Below, piece by piece: positions 27,590-38,680 of a stretch of 64,000 bases of DNA. Below the pieces are notes generated by a model, which saw nothing but the letters and a program-made list of their open reading frames with translations, was not told the origin of the DNA and searched no databases. Made by a program: the position numbers and the translations under genes. Origin of the DNA: Gossypium raimondii (Eukaryota > Streptophyta > Magnoliopsida > Malvales > Malvaceae); assembly GCF_025698545.1 (NCBI RefSeq), contig NC_068575.1:49609980-49673979 (forward strand). Direction: 5' to 3'. Positions within the stretch are counted from its first letter, which is position 1. Every line of letters begins with the position of its first letter.

Positions 27590-28010
27590 TAAGGGAACAT
27601 GCATAACCGAAGAAATGAAGCAGAACCTTGTTGAGTTACTTCAAAGAGTTCAAAGATGTCTTCGTATGGTCATGCTTGGGTATGCATTGACATTATAATC
27701 TGAACAACAATGCAATATCAAAAAAAAAATTTACAGTATGTTCAAGATTAACATCATGAACGATGCATTCCTTGCCGGGGCAATGCCTTCTTCTTTAGCT
27801 CATAATGGTTTAGCCCGTCGAAGTCAAGTTGTCATTTCTCCGTTGTTGGATTTCATATTAATTGAAGAGGAAGATCTAAAGTTTCGTCATAGTTAAAATT
27901 ATGCCCCAAAAGGCTCTATCAAAGAAATTTGATCACAAAGAAGATTTTACATTGGTTCTGATCGAAAGGGATAACGAAGACTTGTCTAATCCTATGAGTT
28001 CAGATTCAAA
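27590..28010 (+). pseudogene. residual pol: RT start and integrase tail only
   Basis: At about 27597-27680 the plus strand reads ITEEMKQNLVELLQ, resembling the stretch just ahead of the reverse transcriptase core in Tat-type pol. At about 27955-28005 it reads DLSNPMSSDS, like the end of pol after integrase. The roughly 300 bp between contain none of the RT, RNase H or integrase catalytic motifs, so several kilobases of pol are missing. Both traces are frameshifted and stop-ridden. Short matches read by eye, so moderate confidence. Confidence 0.55.
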
Positions 28011-29269
28011 AAAAAAAATAAAGAACAAAAAAAACAAAAAAAAAGAAAAATAGAGAGGCCAAAGTGAAAACCCGCAAATGGCACTTTGAGACCAAAGGGG
28101 ATTTGAGTTAAAAACCCGAAAAGGGCGGCTCAAATATTGATCAGAATGGGGCACGAGGTGATTAGAGAAACTCAAATTTTAACCAGATTGGGGCATGTGG
28201 TGATCTTGTTATACCAGAATTATCAAGAAAAGGTAGGCAACATCTTGGGGCATTGGTAGAGTACTGTGGATCTCCTAAACACATGTCAGACTCAGATGGA
28301 TCTTCAAAAAAAAAGTTTGTACAGAGAAGTTCAAGCTGCGATATCTGGGGCACCCAATATTCATATTATTTATACTAAATTTGTTATTCTCGGAACACTT
28401 CATTCGTTTCCAAGATACATATTCCCAATTAATCTCTTTGTTATTCTTCTTTACTATCTTTGATAATTTATTTATTTCAAGCTATGTTCAGAATTATCTT
28501 TATTTCATCCATCGTTTTGTTCTTTTTGCAAGCATGTTGCAATAGAATAATGATCAATGGACTAATAAAACTTTCACGAAGGAAGTTTTGCATATTACTC
28601 TAGAAGTTTCTAAATAATACAAGAGCCTGAAACAGGACTATTATTTAGAACACACCGGGTTTAAAGGTTGGAAATTTGAAAAGGAACAGTCTAAACTAGG
28701 ACTTTCTCTTTGGATTTTGTTGTCAAAAAATTGGATGTCGTGTTGATGACAAAGCCTAGGTCAACAAGCAATTAATGATCACTAGGCAATAGAAAGAGGT
28801 TACCTCAGGGAAGAGAACCTTCAGTTGCGCATGAGCCTTTGGTACGACACCTTGGGAATGGTGTAAAAGACTAGAAAGATTTAGATCCTGTATCTTTGAA
28901 TTGTGATAGGAGAGGATTGAAGAAAAGTCATATACTCTTGGGTTACAGTGGGAGAACGATGGTATGAATTTTTGCGCCCCAATGGATTAAACTTGGAGGT
29001 TCACACTGGGGGCAACCTGGCTAAATGTTTCTTCAGAAAAGCCAGTCAAGCAATAAGGCGTTGTAGCACGTTAGTCACAAAGCCTTAATAAACTTCGAGT
29101 AATGACAACCTAAGCGGGATCATTCTCGGAAAAATAAAATTTTGCATTCATGCAAGCACCATTCATACATGTCTAGTTAGCAGCATTTAATGCATTTTTG
29201 ATCATGCCATTCTAATCATTAGGCATAATTAGGTTCATCATACAGGTCATGCTCCCCAGAGAACAGATC
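28011..29269 (+). other. 3' untranslated internal region of the element
   Basis: An A-rich run (28008-28050) is followed by non-coding internal sequence with phrases such as AAAACCCGAAAAGGGCGGCTC, a short imperfect inverted repeat. No ORF with a recognisable domain is present. Confidence 0.55.
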
Positions 29270-30470
29270 AGTGAAAGAGTAGATCTTGTCTTCCTGCATC
29301 GACAACGAAGCAGATCGAAAACAAAGCCTTGCCTTCCTCGTTTGTAGTGGAGCAGGTTAAAGATAGTAGATCTTGCCTTCCTGCATTGACAGTGGAGCAG
29401 ATCGAAGGCGAATTTTACCTCCCTGTGGTTATAGTGGAGTACATTGAAGCCAGTAATTCTACTTCCCTAGGCAACAATGGAATATATTGAAGATTTCAGA
29501 TCTTATCTCCCTAAGCAGTAGTGGAGCAGATCGAAGATGGCGGATTTTACCTCCCTGTGGTTATAGTGGAGTACATTGAAGCCAGTAATTCTACTTCCCT
29601 AGGCAACAATGGAATAGATTGAAGATTTGAGATCTTATCTCCTAGCGAGAGTGGAGCAGATCGAAGATGGCGGATTTTACCTCCCCGTGGTTATAGTGGA
29701 GTACATTGAAGCGATAATTCTACTTCCCGAAACAATGGAATAGATTGAATATTGCGATCTTATCTCCTAAGCAGTAGTGGAGCAGATCGAAGATGGCGGA
29801 TTTTACCTCCCTGTGGTTATAGTGGAGTACATTGAAGCCAATAATTCTACTTCCCTGGACAACAGTGGAATAGATTGAAGATTTCAGATCTTATCTCCCT
29901 AGCGAGAGTGGGGCGATCGAAGATGGCGGATTTTACCTCACTGTGGTTACAGTGGAGTACATTGAAGCCAGTAATTCTACTTCCTTGGACAACAGTGGAA
30001 TAGATTGAAGATTTCAGATCTTATCTCCCTAAGCAGTAGTGGAGCAGATCGGAGATGGCGGATTTTACCTCCCTGTGGTTATAGTGGAGTACATTGAAGC
30101 CAGTAATTCTACTTCCCTGGACAACAGTGGAATATATTGAAGATTTCAGATCTTATCTCCCTAAGCAGTAGTGGAGCAGATCGAAGATGGCGGATTTTAC
30201 CTCCTTGTGGTTATAGTGGAGTACATTGAAGCCAGTAATTCTACTTCCCTGGGCAACAGTGGAATAGATTGAAGATTTCAGATCTTATCTCCCTAAGCAG
30301 TAGTGGAGTAGATCGAAGATGGTGGATTTTACCTCCCTGTGGTTACAGTGGAGTACATTGAAGTCAGTAATCCTATCTCCCTAGTCAGCAGTGGAATAGA
30401 TTGAAGATTGTAAGTCTTATCTCCCTGTAGTTGCAGTGGAATAGATTGAAGCACTAACTCCTATACTTTT
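29270..30470 (+). repeat. higher-order tandem repeat (132 bp = 3 x 44 bp)
   Basis: Seven units are anchored by GATGGCGGATTTTAC (GATGGTGG in the last) at 29536, 29666, 29792, 29922, 30054, 30186 and 30318, that is 126-132 bp apart, with the last intervals exactly 132. Each unit splits into three related 44-bp monomers of the form (C/T)TCCCT...AGTGGA..AGATTGAAGAT. Degenerate monomers precede the array from about 29270 and follow it to about 30470. Units differ by small deletions. Tandem repeats in this position are characteristic of Tat/Ogre elements. Confidence 0.9.
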
Positions 30471-30590
30471 GAAGATGCAGTAGGAAGGCATGAGGCTACT
30501 TAAAGAAGAAGAGTTTCATGTTCCAGCAAGACCGGGCAAAATTGGGCATTTTTAAAGTCTTTGCTCCGTTCCTGTTACACGACAACGAGT

Positions 30591-30603
30591 AAAGAGAGGC
30601 AGC
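30591..30603 (+). promoter_or_regulatory. polypurine tract before the 3' LTR
   Basis: AAAGAGAGGCAGC directly abuts the TG of the 3' LTR. It is purine-rich with one C interruption, as expected for the plus-strand priming site. Confidence 0.6.
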
Positions 30604-32632
30604 TGTAATACCCAATTTTAGCCCGGGCTCACATATGGAAACATAATTTTTGAGGATATGCAATCTTAGATATGATATGCAATCTTAGATATGATATATG
30701 CAATCTTAGATATGATATGTAATCTTAGAAGATATGATTTTGTAATCTTAGAGATTTAATTTGTAGATACCCTTTAATCTCAGCCGTTGATCTGTACCGT
30801 TGGATTTGGGGAGGCTCAACTATAAATAGAGGTCTCTCCCTTCATTGTAAAGAAAAGAGAAAAGAGGAGGAATAAAAAAAGAACGATTGACAGTTTTTTA
30901 AAGGTGGTTTACTATTTTTTTCTTTCGATTATTTTTTTACTTATTTAAGATTTTAAAAAAGGGAGAAGGTGATACAACTGCGAATTTTATTTATTTATTT
31001 TATTTAGCCCATCCGTCTTTTAATGTTTTTGTAATTAAGTTTTTTTTTATTTTTTTAATTTACCCTTTTATTTATTTTAAATTCCAATTTAATCCTTTTG
31101 AACGACACCGTTTTAGAGGAGAAGGGAAAATTTCCCTTCCAGTTCCTCTATGTAACTTGCGCGTTCAGATTAGTCCTTTTACTTTTATTTATTTACGGAT
31201 TTACCCCAGATATTTTAATTGCAATTCAATTTAGTTTTTTTATGTTCTTTTTATTTATTTTATTAATTAATAGTGTAATTATTATTTTTATTCTAATTTT
31301 TTTATCTATATATATTCCTTTTATATGTACACATATATATTTTTTAAAACAAATATTTTCCTATTTTTTAATGAATATTTTCATATATATATATGTATAT
31401 ATTTACATTTTAAGTGATTAAATACTCACCTTTTTTCCTTTTTAAAATATACTTATTTTTATTATTTTATATATGTATGTATAATTATTTTTTCTTTATT
31501 TTCATAAGTATATTATGTGTTGTATTTATATATAAATTCTATAACCTAAAATTTTATTTGTAAATTATATGTATATTTTAATCTTCATAATTTCCATGTG
31601 TACATCTTTTGATCCTTATTTATTTGTTTACTATCCCATCCATTGTATAATTGTGTTTACACTTAATAGTTAGCATGTCATGGATTACCTTTTTTTTATT
31701 TCGTTTATTCATTTGCTTATATTATTTTTATGTCGATGATGTATTTATTATTGTTATTATAGCATTTGCATGTATAAAATCACATTACATCATTTTTTTA
31801 CTCAAATTTAAAGATAGAATTTTTTTTTAAATTGAGATAATGTTCGTATTTAAGATTTTCAAGGGAATTGAGCCCTAACGTATTGGGTTCCGATTTTCTT
31901 CGTTAAATCCGATAATCAAGCATTTCTCTTCAATCAAAAAAATAAAAAATAAAAACTCATTATTGGGAATTTAACACGTTGTGTCCTAACGTATTGGATG
32001 TGACGCATTGATTTCTCGAAATGAATATTTTTTAAAAAAATAAAGGAAATATTCCGAGTTTGGGATTTTAAAGGAATTGTGCCCTAACGTATTGGGTGTG
32101 ATTTCTTAAATCTTGGATAAGTGGATGTTCTTTTAAAGAAAAGGAAATATTCCGAGTTTGGGATTCTAGAGGAATCGTGCCCTAACGTATTGGGTGTGAT
32201 TTCTTAAATCTTGGATAAGTGGATGTTCTTTTAAAGTTTTATTGTACAAGTATTTTGGCCCGATTCATTTTGGGGAAAATTAGAATGCTGTGCCCTAACG
32301 CATTGGGTGTAGTATCTTCTTTCTCTGAAATAATAAGGGTCTTAATACGTAGCCTTTTAAGTTTTGCTAAGGATTACGTTTTTTCCAAATTCTCGACCTT
32401 AAGACACTAATTAATTAACTAGGTACCAATTTTGGGCATTACGAGGGTGCTAATCCTTCCTCGTACGCAACTGACTCCCGGATCCGTTTTTCTAAAACTC
32501 GTAGACCAAAGCCGTTTTTTTAGGTGATCCAATCACACCTCAATAAAAGATTGGTGGCGACTCCTATTTATTTTGTTTTTTTTTAAAGTCGACAACCTAA
32601 AAATTTTGTTTTTCAAAAAAACGGTTTCGACA
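30604..32632 (+). repeat. 3' LTR of the Tat/Ogre-like element
   Basis: 2029 bp, TGTAATACCC to GGTTTCGACA. Its TATA box is at 30820-30829 and AATAAA at 32542-32547. It has one fewer 19-bp unit than the 5' LTR plus scattered substitutions and homopolymer differences. A 63-codon ORF at 32219-32410 is identical in translation to one at 24006-24197, because both lie in the LTRs. Confidence 0.93.
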
Positions 32633-32637
32633 ACAGT

Positions 32638-34588
32638 TAACCAGATTATTAAGTTAGCAATGGTTCTTTGTAATTGAGAAAAAAATCGAAGTTTTTACGA
32701 GCTTAACAAGTACCAAGTGTTGCATAACTTTAAGTAAAGTTAGAAGTTACGATAATCTTAACCTTTTGTCTCATATTAGAACCTTTCACGATTTTTATAT
32801 TGTGCTATGCATGCTCTCGCACTCTTTTCAACTAAATAAAATTATCTTTTTATGAAAAAAAAAGTGTTGCGTAACTTTTCACAACAAATTTGAACAAATG
32901 GCTCAGTTTGGGTGATTTCAACTTTCTTTTATATATATATATATATATATAATTGGTTGATTGAAAGAAGGTTGGGGAAGAATAACAAGAGGGGCAAAGA
33001 AACAGGGGGGTGGCGCGAGAAGACAGCTGAGGTAGGCCAATGTGGGAGCGACCATTTCTATAGGAGAAAAGGCGTGGTGCGCGAATCCTAATATGGTTGG
33101 ACTTCATTCATATACTATATATTTGCTTCACGAGAAAGGCAAAAAATTAAAGCGAGGGGGGTGTTTAGTGGGGAAAAAAGTTTCGTATATTATTGAAGGA
33201 ATAAGTAGCCATCCTTGCTGTGTTTGCTTCTACTTCTCACAACATTCAAATCATTACCAAAGTTCTTTCCTGATTCTTGTGTTATAGCAATGGTTATGAA
33301 GTGGGACCTTTCCACACATGGCAATCCGCCATTGCTAACTGGATTCTCAAATCTTCATCATTGTTAGTTGATCCGGGGATGAAGCCTATTATGAGTTTGG
33401 GTTTTGCAAATGTGTTTGATTTGTTTTTTTTTCTTTTATTAAACAACTTGAAAGAACTACAATGAAGATCTTACAAAGGGAAGGGAAAAAATGTAACCCG
33501 GATTTGCTTTCTGTAACACAAATAATGTGACAAAAAAACATGGAAAATGCTTTTTATGATGTTGGAAATATATGCATATCAATGGGAGTTTTCTTGTGTT
33601 CATGACAGATATATTTTTGTTCACAAAGACAACATGAATCTACCCGAACTTTTGGCTGCAAAGGCTACTAATGTTAATGTCATATATATTTCGTAGGTGG
33701 GAGCAATTCTATTTAACAAACGACTCTCCCTTGTGGGATGATGCAAATTGGATTTATGATGCAATTCAACTTCTGGTCTCAAGGAACTTGAAAGTGTGGT
33801 CCCGGATTTGAAGATAAATAAAATGAAACCGACAGACAAACAAACAGTGATGAATATGACAAGTTAAATCTTAAAGACAGTCAAACAAGCTTAATTGCAC
33901 ATTGTGATTGATGAGATAAAGCAAAGACTAAAATCATTTAGAAGAGTAATGATAATGTACTTTTTTTTATTTAAGTGACTGATATTTTTGCTTGTACATT
34001 TTGAGAATGATCCATAAAAAATTATGTACAATACACTGTTAGTTAAGGTGATAACAGTCACGTCTCTCTAAAAGATTATAGATAGAATACATGTTTGAAT
34101 CTAAAGAAATGTGTGTGCTGCTTACCGTAAAGGCTTAAACTCTCTCTACTTGACATGGATTAATTTGAAGTCCAATTTACTCGAGAATATGTTGGATTTA
34201 CCCTAAAAAAATCAAAGTCAGCTAATGCTCTTCAGTTAAACAGTCAACGGATGACAAGAAGGGAGTGAAAGCATTAGAATTTCGCCAAAATCGATAAAGA
34301 AAATAGAACATATATGAATCTAAAACTGAACCTTCATGCAATTCCACTGGATCTAATGTCTACCAGCAATAACTTATTCTTCACCTTCATCTTTCCAAGC
34401 AATAAAACTTTTTATCATTTCTTAGAAAATCGAACACCAGAATTGGAGTTAAACCACTAGGGAAGAAGATAACACTGTACTGCAACATTTCTGGTTTTGG
34501 AGAAGAAAAAGAAAAAGAAAACAAAGGTTTCCGAATCTTGAACAATTAAGCAAGCAATGAAAGTTGGCATTACAAGATGACATAAAAC
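32638..34588. other. intergenic with one exon-like segment
   Basis: Mostly AT-rich, with a TA microsatellite at about 32930-32952. The segment 33287-33420 (plus) is less AT-biased: after an acceptor-like TTGTGTTATAG it reads NGYEVGPFHTWQSAIANW and on to DPGMKPIMSLGFANVFD. I do not recognise the protein and found no partner exon, so it may be a gene relic or chance. By position it lies where an At5g48470 counterpart would be expected, which is speculation. Confidence 0.35.
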
Positions 34589-34661
34589 GCCGTCTGTGGG
34601 AATCGAACCCACGACCACATGGTTAAAAGCCATGCGCTCTACCGGCTGAGCTAAGACGGCT
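34589..34661 (-). tRNA. tRNA-Lys (anticodon UUU)
   Basis: 73-nt cloverleaf on the minus strand without intron. The 7-bp acceptor GCCGTCT/AGACGGC pairs fully with discriminator G; the D arm holds box A (TAGCTCAGCCGG); the anticodon stem CATGG/CCATG encloses CTTTTAA with anticodon TTT; and the T arm GTGGG/CCCAC encloses TTCGATT (box B GGTTCGATTCC). A TTTT terminator follows two bases after the discriminator. The intact structure argues for a functional gene. Confidence 0.95.
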
Positions 34662-36340
34662 GATGCAAGTAAGATGCGAGTAAGATGCTCATATTAATAC
34701 TTATTATAAGCGGAAAAAATCTAACACAGCTTCTCATTTTCCAATCCTGAGATAACTTAATAGTGAATTTTTTTGTCTTTGGGTGCATTCTGCAAATGGA
34801 GACTGGAGCCGCCTAACTAGCTGGGGCTGGGGTTCTGACCACAATCATAGTGGTGAAGGAATTAAGCCCAAAATTCAGGAGCCCAAAAAGATGGTTTTAT
34901 GTATATCATGGTTCAGTGTAGTCCATTGACCCAAAAAGCGGAATCATTTTTGCTATTGGGTAAAGTTAAATTATTGTGGAAAGTAAAAAGTGTTTTCACC
35001 CCCCAATAACAGCACGACAGAGCCAGACAGAAGCGTGAAAAAGAAATTTTTAGTTGAACTTTAACACATATATCCTAATTCCTAACCCAAAGAAAAAGGC
35101 ATATGGGTGGCTTAAAAAAGAAGGGCAGACGGTGACAGCTTAAAACCTCCCCAGCGGCCACCTCTCCTCTCCCTCGTCCCTACTCCCTTAAAACGGACTT
35201 CAAAATCCGCTGAACCAGGATGATGCGACACCACAATTATCATTCCTATTCTGATATTTTAGCCATCACTGTTATATGATGGATAAAACCAAAATCTAAC
35301 ATTGCCATTAATTTCACAAAATTACTTGGCGATTTTCTACTTCACCTCATAATTAGAACCAACACTCTCCCACAATGAATTCAAATAATAATAATAAACA
35401 ATTCCAATCAATATTCTCATACCCGACTCCGGGAGTCGTCTAGGGGTGCGGCCATTCAGAACCCAAGGTTGAAAGAGATTCAAAATATTATTTTTTAATT
35501 TCTAAGGGACCTAAAAAAAATTTCTCTAACTTTTAGAGAACATAAAATCTCATTTTATTGTTTTGCCTAAGACACAAAAATATAAAAAACGGACTGACTA
35601 TTTAAAAAAAAATCAATTACCACATATGACCAGTTTTATTCCGCATGCCTAAACTGCACGATTGTAGATTTATAAGTAGGATATCTGGGTCGTCCATCTA
35701 AACCTTCATTTCAAAATTTTATTATTATTATTAATTTGACCTATTTTGAATATTTTCCCACCTGTCATATTCAAATAAAATCATTCAAAATTTATTATTA
35801 TTTTTATCAACAAGAAGATACATACATTACTTCAAATATTCAAACTTTAATTTTAATTTACTTGATTTACAAAATTACCTTTAAAAATCAATATTCATTA
35901 ATTGTAGTGATAAAAGATTTCCATTGAAGTAAAATTGCAAAATTGAATGGGCTTTTCTAAATTTATGGATTGCATGCCCATTTCACACTTGAAAGCTCAT
36001 AACAAGCTTCAAGTCCAACGGAAGTACTGTAGGAAGCGGAACCGGAGTATAAAACTCTACTCTCACTTAGCTTGAGTATATTACACGCCAAGGGCCTTTT
36101 TGGACTTGAAAAATATAAAACAAAGACAACAGGACAAAACCGGAATCCCAAATTTATTAAAATCCCGATCTTATCCTCAAACGTTTCCTGATCCCCGCTT
36201 CTATAAGTACTCCCAACTCTTGCATCCTCTCGCCTTCTTCATTGCTTTCTCTCTCTTTTTGTTTTCATTTTCCTTTTGTCCTTTTTCTCTTTCCTAGGTT
36301 TTAGGTTTTCTCAGCCAAAGGCTTTCGTTTAGCTTCATCA
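34662..36340. other. intergenic and promoter of the VOC gene
   Basis: AT-rich DNA with an AAT microsatellite near 35383-35397. The last 150 bases look like promoter and leader of the gene starting at 36341: a TATA-like CTATAAGTA at 36201 and a CT-rich leader at 36230-36300. No coding exon seen. Confidence 0.5.
36201..36209 (+). promoter_or_regulatory. candidate TATA box of the VOC gene
   Basis: CTATAAGTA lies 140 bp before the ATG, followed by a pyrimidine-rich leader (TTTTCTCTTTCCTAG) typical of plant 5' UTRs. Position and context only. Confidence 0.45.
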
Positions 36341-37423
36341 ATGGCACAGGAGGAGGTTCAGAACGGAGGACCGGAGAAAGTAGCGGAGGTGAGCTTCACG
36401 GCGCTGAAACCGCAGCTCATGGTCGAAGCACCCAAGGCAGCTGATGCGGTGCAGTTCTACAAGACCGCGTTTGGCGCTGTTGAGGCTGGCCGTACCGTGT
36501 ACCCTAAGCGCAAGGCTGAGCAGGAGCAGCCTCACGTCCTCTCCGCTCAACTTGAGCTTGCTGGCTCTACCATTCTCGTTTCTGACATCGCTGATAACTC
36601 TACTCCGTACGTTCCTTCATCTTCTCTCTGTTTTGTAGTTTTCGTTGTTATGGCTGTTGCACACTCTTTTTTACCTTTGATGTTTTGTTTTAATAGCCTA
36701 TCAAGATGGCTTTGAAGCTTTAAAATCTCTTTTCAGCTGTTTCCTCCCTTGTTTGTTACTGTTCACATCCGTCATTGTTGAACAATAAGCTCTTGTTTGG
36801 ATAGCCTGTTTAGATCTTGTACCTCTTTGGTAGGAACCTTTTTTCCTTCTCATTTTTGGGTTTATTGTTTGGTATATGACTCCTGTTTTTATGGTTTCGT
36901 CATTTAGACCTCCTTTTTCTTAGATCTGTTATCGTTACGAGATATTTTCTTTGTTTTCTTTCTTTTGGCACTTCCATCTTATATTTTTTTGCTTCCTGTT
37001 TGGCTCCAACTGCTTATTTCCTTTTTTTGGGCCAAAACAATTTCCATGGGGATTATGAAAATGTTCAAGCGTTGTTAAAGCTCGTTATCGAATTTCTTTT
37101 TATTATACCATTGTTTGAAACTTTTCTTGCCGGTTGGCTCGTTCCTCTGTATGGAGTGTGATAAGCGACTCGTTTGGCTTTTTGCGTGTCGTCGATCAAG
37201 CAGGGTGAAAACCGAGGGGACTGGATGTGTGCTCTGCCTGGAGACTGAGGACGTCGAAGCTGCAATTGCCAAGGCTGTTAGCGCTGGAGGCGTTGCGGAG
37301 GGTGAGGTAACTGAGGGCGATGGCGCGTGCTGTGGTGGTCGCGTGGGCAAGGTGAAGGATCCATATGGATACGTTTGGCTTATCTGCTCTCCTGCGAAGA
37401 AGTGCGGTGACGCGGAGGCTTAG
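36341..37423 (+). CDS. VOC/glyoxalase-fold protein, At5g48480 type
   Basis: Two exons, 36341-36606 and 37204-37423, joined over a 597-bp GT-AG intron (donor CC|GTACGT, acceptor AAGCAG|GG), encode 161 residues, about the family's usual length. The N-terminal half reads LKPQLMVEAPKAADAVQFY, FGAVEAGRTVYPKRK and LELAGSTILVSD. The C-terminal half reads DVEAAIAKAVSAGG and DPYGYVWLI, giving the paired beta-alpha-beta-beta-beta halves of a vicinal-oxygen-chelate domain. The family includes glyoxalase I and dioxygenases, but the metal-binding residues of an active glyoxalase are not evident, and the Arabidopsis relative is, as far as I know, uncharacterised. No transit or signal peptide is apparent, so it is probably cytosolic. 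An ORF beginning inside the intron at 37115 is only a read-through form. Confidence 0.9.
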
Positions 37424-38520
37424 ATGCCGTTCGATCTTTGATCTACTTTCTGTTAATCTCTGAGCTTTAATTTGTCAGTAAAAAAAATGGCTTCTAGCCG
37501 GTAGGATTAGGTGATCAACAGTGATAGACTCTTTGGTATTGACTCTTTTGATACTGTTCTTCATGAACCTACAGTTGTCAGTTGCAGTTAAATGAATTTT
37601 ACTAGCGTTTTTATCTCTCTACTATTTTTATTCTTATTATAATAATATATTAGTAGTGGTGCAAGTACTATAATTTTAATATTGAGTAGACTAAAAAATA
37701 GTTGGTTTAAATTTTGTTTTATTAACTATATTAATTTGTGTTATTATTATTCTTTTAAATTAATAGTATAGTGATTATTTTATAATAATTTGATAACATA
37801 TGTAGTTATTTTATAAAAAATTAAAAATATGATGATCAAACTATAATTTAGGTGACTCTTTTGTGGTACATTTTATAATATTAAACCTTCTACAGTGGAC
37901 ATATAGTGCAAGAAGCCTTGAAGGGTAAGGACGTCTTTTCCTCATCATTGATGTGGTGGTTTATCGTTGGTGCCCTGCCTCGGTCAACGAGATTGGTACC
38001 AGTTAGCCGTTATCTTTCTTTATGCGATATAATTTTTAATGAAGGTGTTATTAACTTGTTAGCGTAATCTTAATATTAAATGCAAGCGTGGTTTTATATA
38101 AATATTTTTTTATGTCGTAGGTGTGTAATAAATGGTTTCGAGACTTGGGAGGGGAATGAGAAAGTGTGGTTTGGGCTAGCCAGCGGTATATGTAGGGGGA
38201 ATAAAGTAGAAATTTAACTTTGGCGCATAATTAGGAAAGCTAATAAGGAGGCGCCACGCGTCCACCTAGTATATGTCGTGGCAAATGGATAAGGGGGGTC
38301 GTCTATTATGGTCCCCCCAACGAGGAAGGGGATGGTGGGGTTCTCGTGATTTTTTTTTTTTCATTTTTTTACCGATGAGTGTGTAATGCTGGGAATGGGT
38401 GAAGGCGCGTTCGACTTCGACCTCCGCTTGTAAAGAAAACTTTAAAAAATTACGAATCTTTTAGCTTTTTTGTTTTTCCTTTCGAAAGATCTTTTGTCAA
38501 TTTTTTTTTTCTAATTATTT
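37424..38520. other. intergenic, 3' of the VOC gene
   Basis: The proximal part is probable 3' UTR. Beyond it is AT-rich DNA with a GC-richer patch at 38120-38420 that has no convincing reading frame. Confidence 0.4.
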
Positions 38521-38680
38521 AGTTGAGGCTAATATCTCAGTACGCTACTTCATGAGTTGGATATCGGGCGGGCAATAGAGCTGCCGATTTTGTGGCTATA
38601 AATACTGTAAAAAGGAACTGGTCGTACTGACCGGGCCTTTCAGATTCCTGAGGTATAACTGCTGGGATTTTCTCTTATCA
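38521..38680 (+). mobile_element. short LINE 3' fragment (RNase H tail)
   Basis: 38565-38630 translates as RAGNRAADFVAINTVKRNW and then stops. The N-A-AD-A pattern is the end of the RNase H-like domain at the C-terminus of plant LINE ORF2 proteins. Only this tail is present. Confidence 0.5.

Larger units (their letters stand above)
22368..32632 (+). mobile_element. Tat/Ogre-like Ty3 LTR retrotransposon, pol-deleted
   Basis: A 10,265-bp element with both LTRs (22368-24417, 30604-32632), each TG...CA, flanked by near-identical 5-bp target duplications, ACACT (22363-22367) and ACAGT (32633-32637). Internally: a primer-binding site 3 bp after the LTR, an untranslated leader, a broken gag, only short traces of pol, a long tandem array, and a purine-rich tract before the 3' LTR. 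This order, including tandem repeats between pol and the 3' LTR, is typical of the Tat/Ogre lineage. With gag in pieces and reverse transcriptase, RNase H and most of integrase missing, it cannot be autonomous. LTRs differ by scattered substitutions and one 19-21-bp repeat unit, suggesting a fairly recent insertion. Confidence 0.92.

Noticed and set aside
29270-30470. Regular repeats considered as a CRISPR array
   Set aside because: Units are contiguous 132-bp tandem repeats without unique spacers, inside a plant retrotransposon.
33960-34230. Possible SINE with a GTTTGAATC box B
   Set aside because: Box A is weak and no element ends or target duplications could be seen, so it is only mentioned beside the other Pol III-like repeats.
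37115-37423. ORF starting inside the VOC gene's intron as an alternative protein
   Set aside because: It only adds intron sequence before exon 2; the two-exon model has canonical splice sites and matches the family length.
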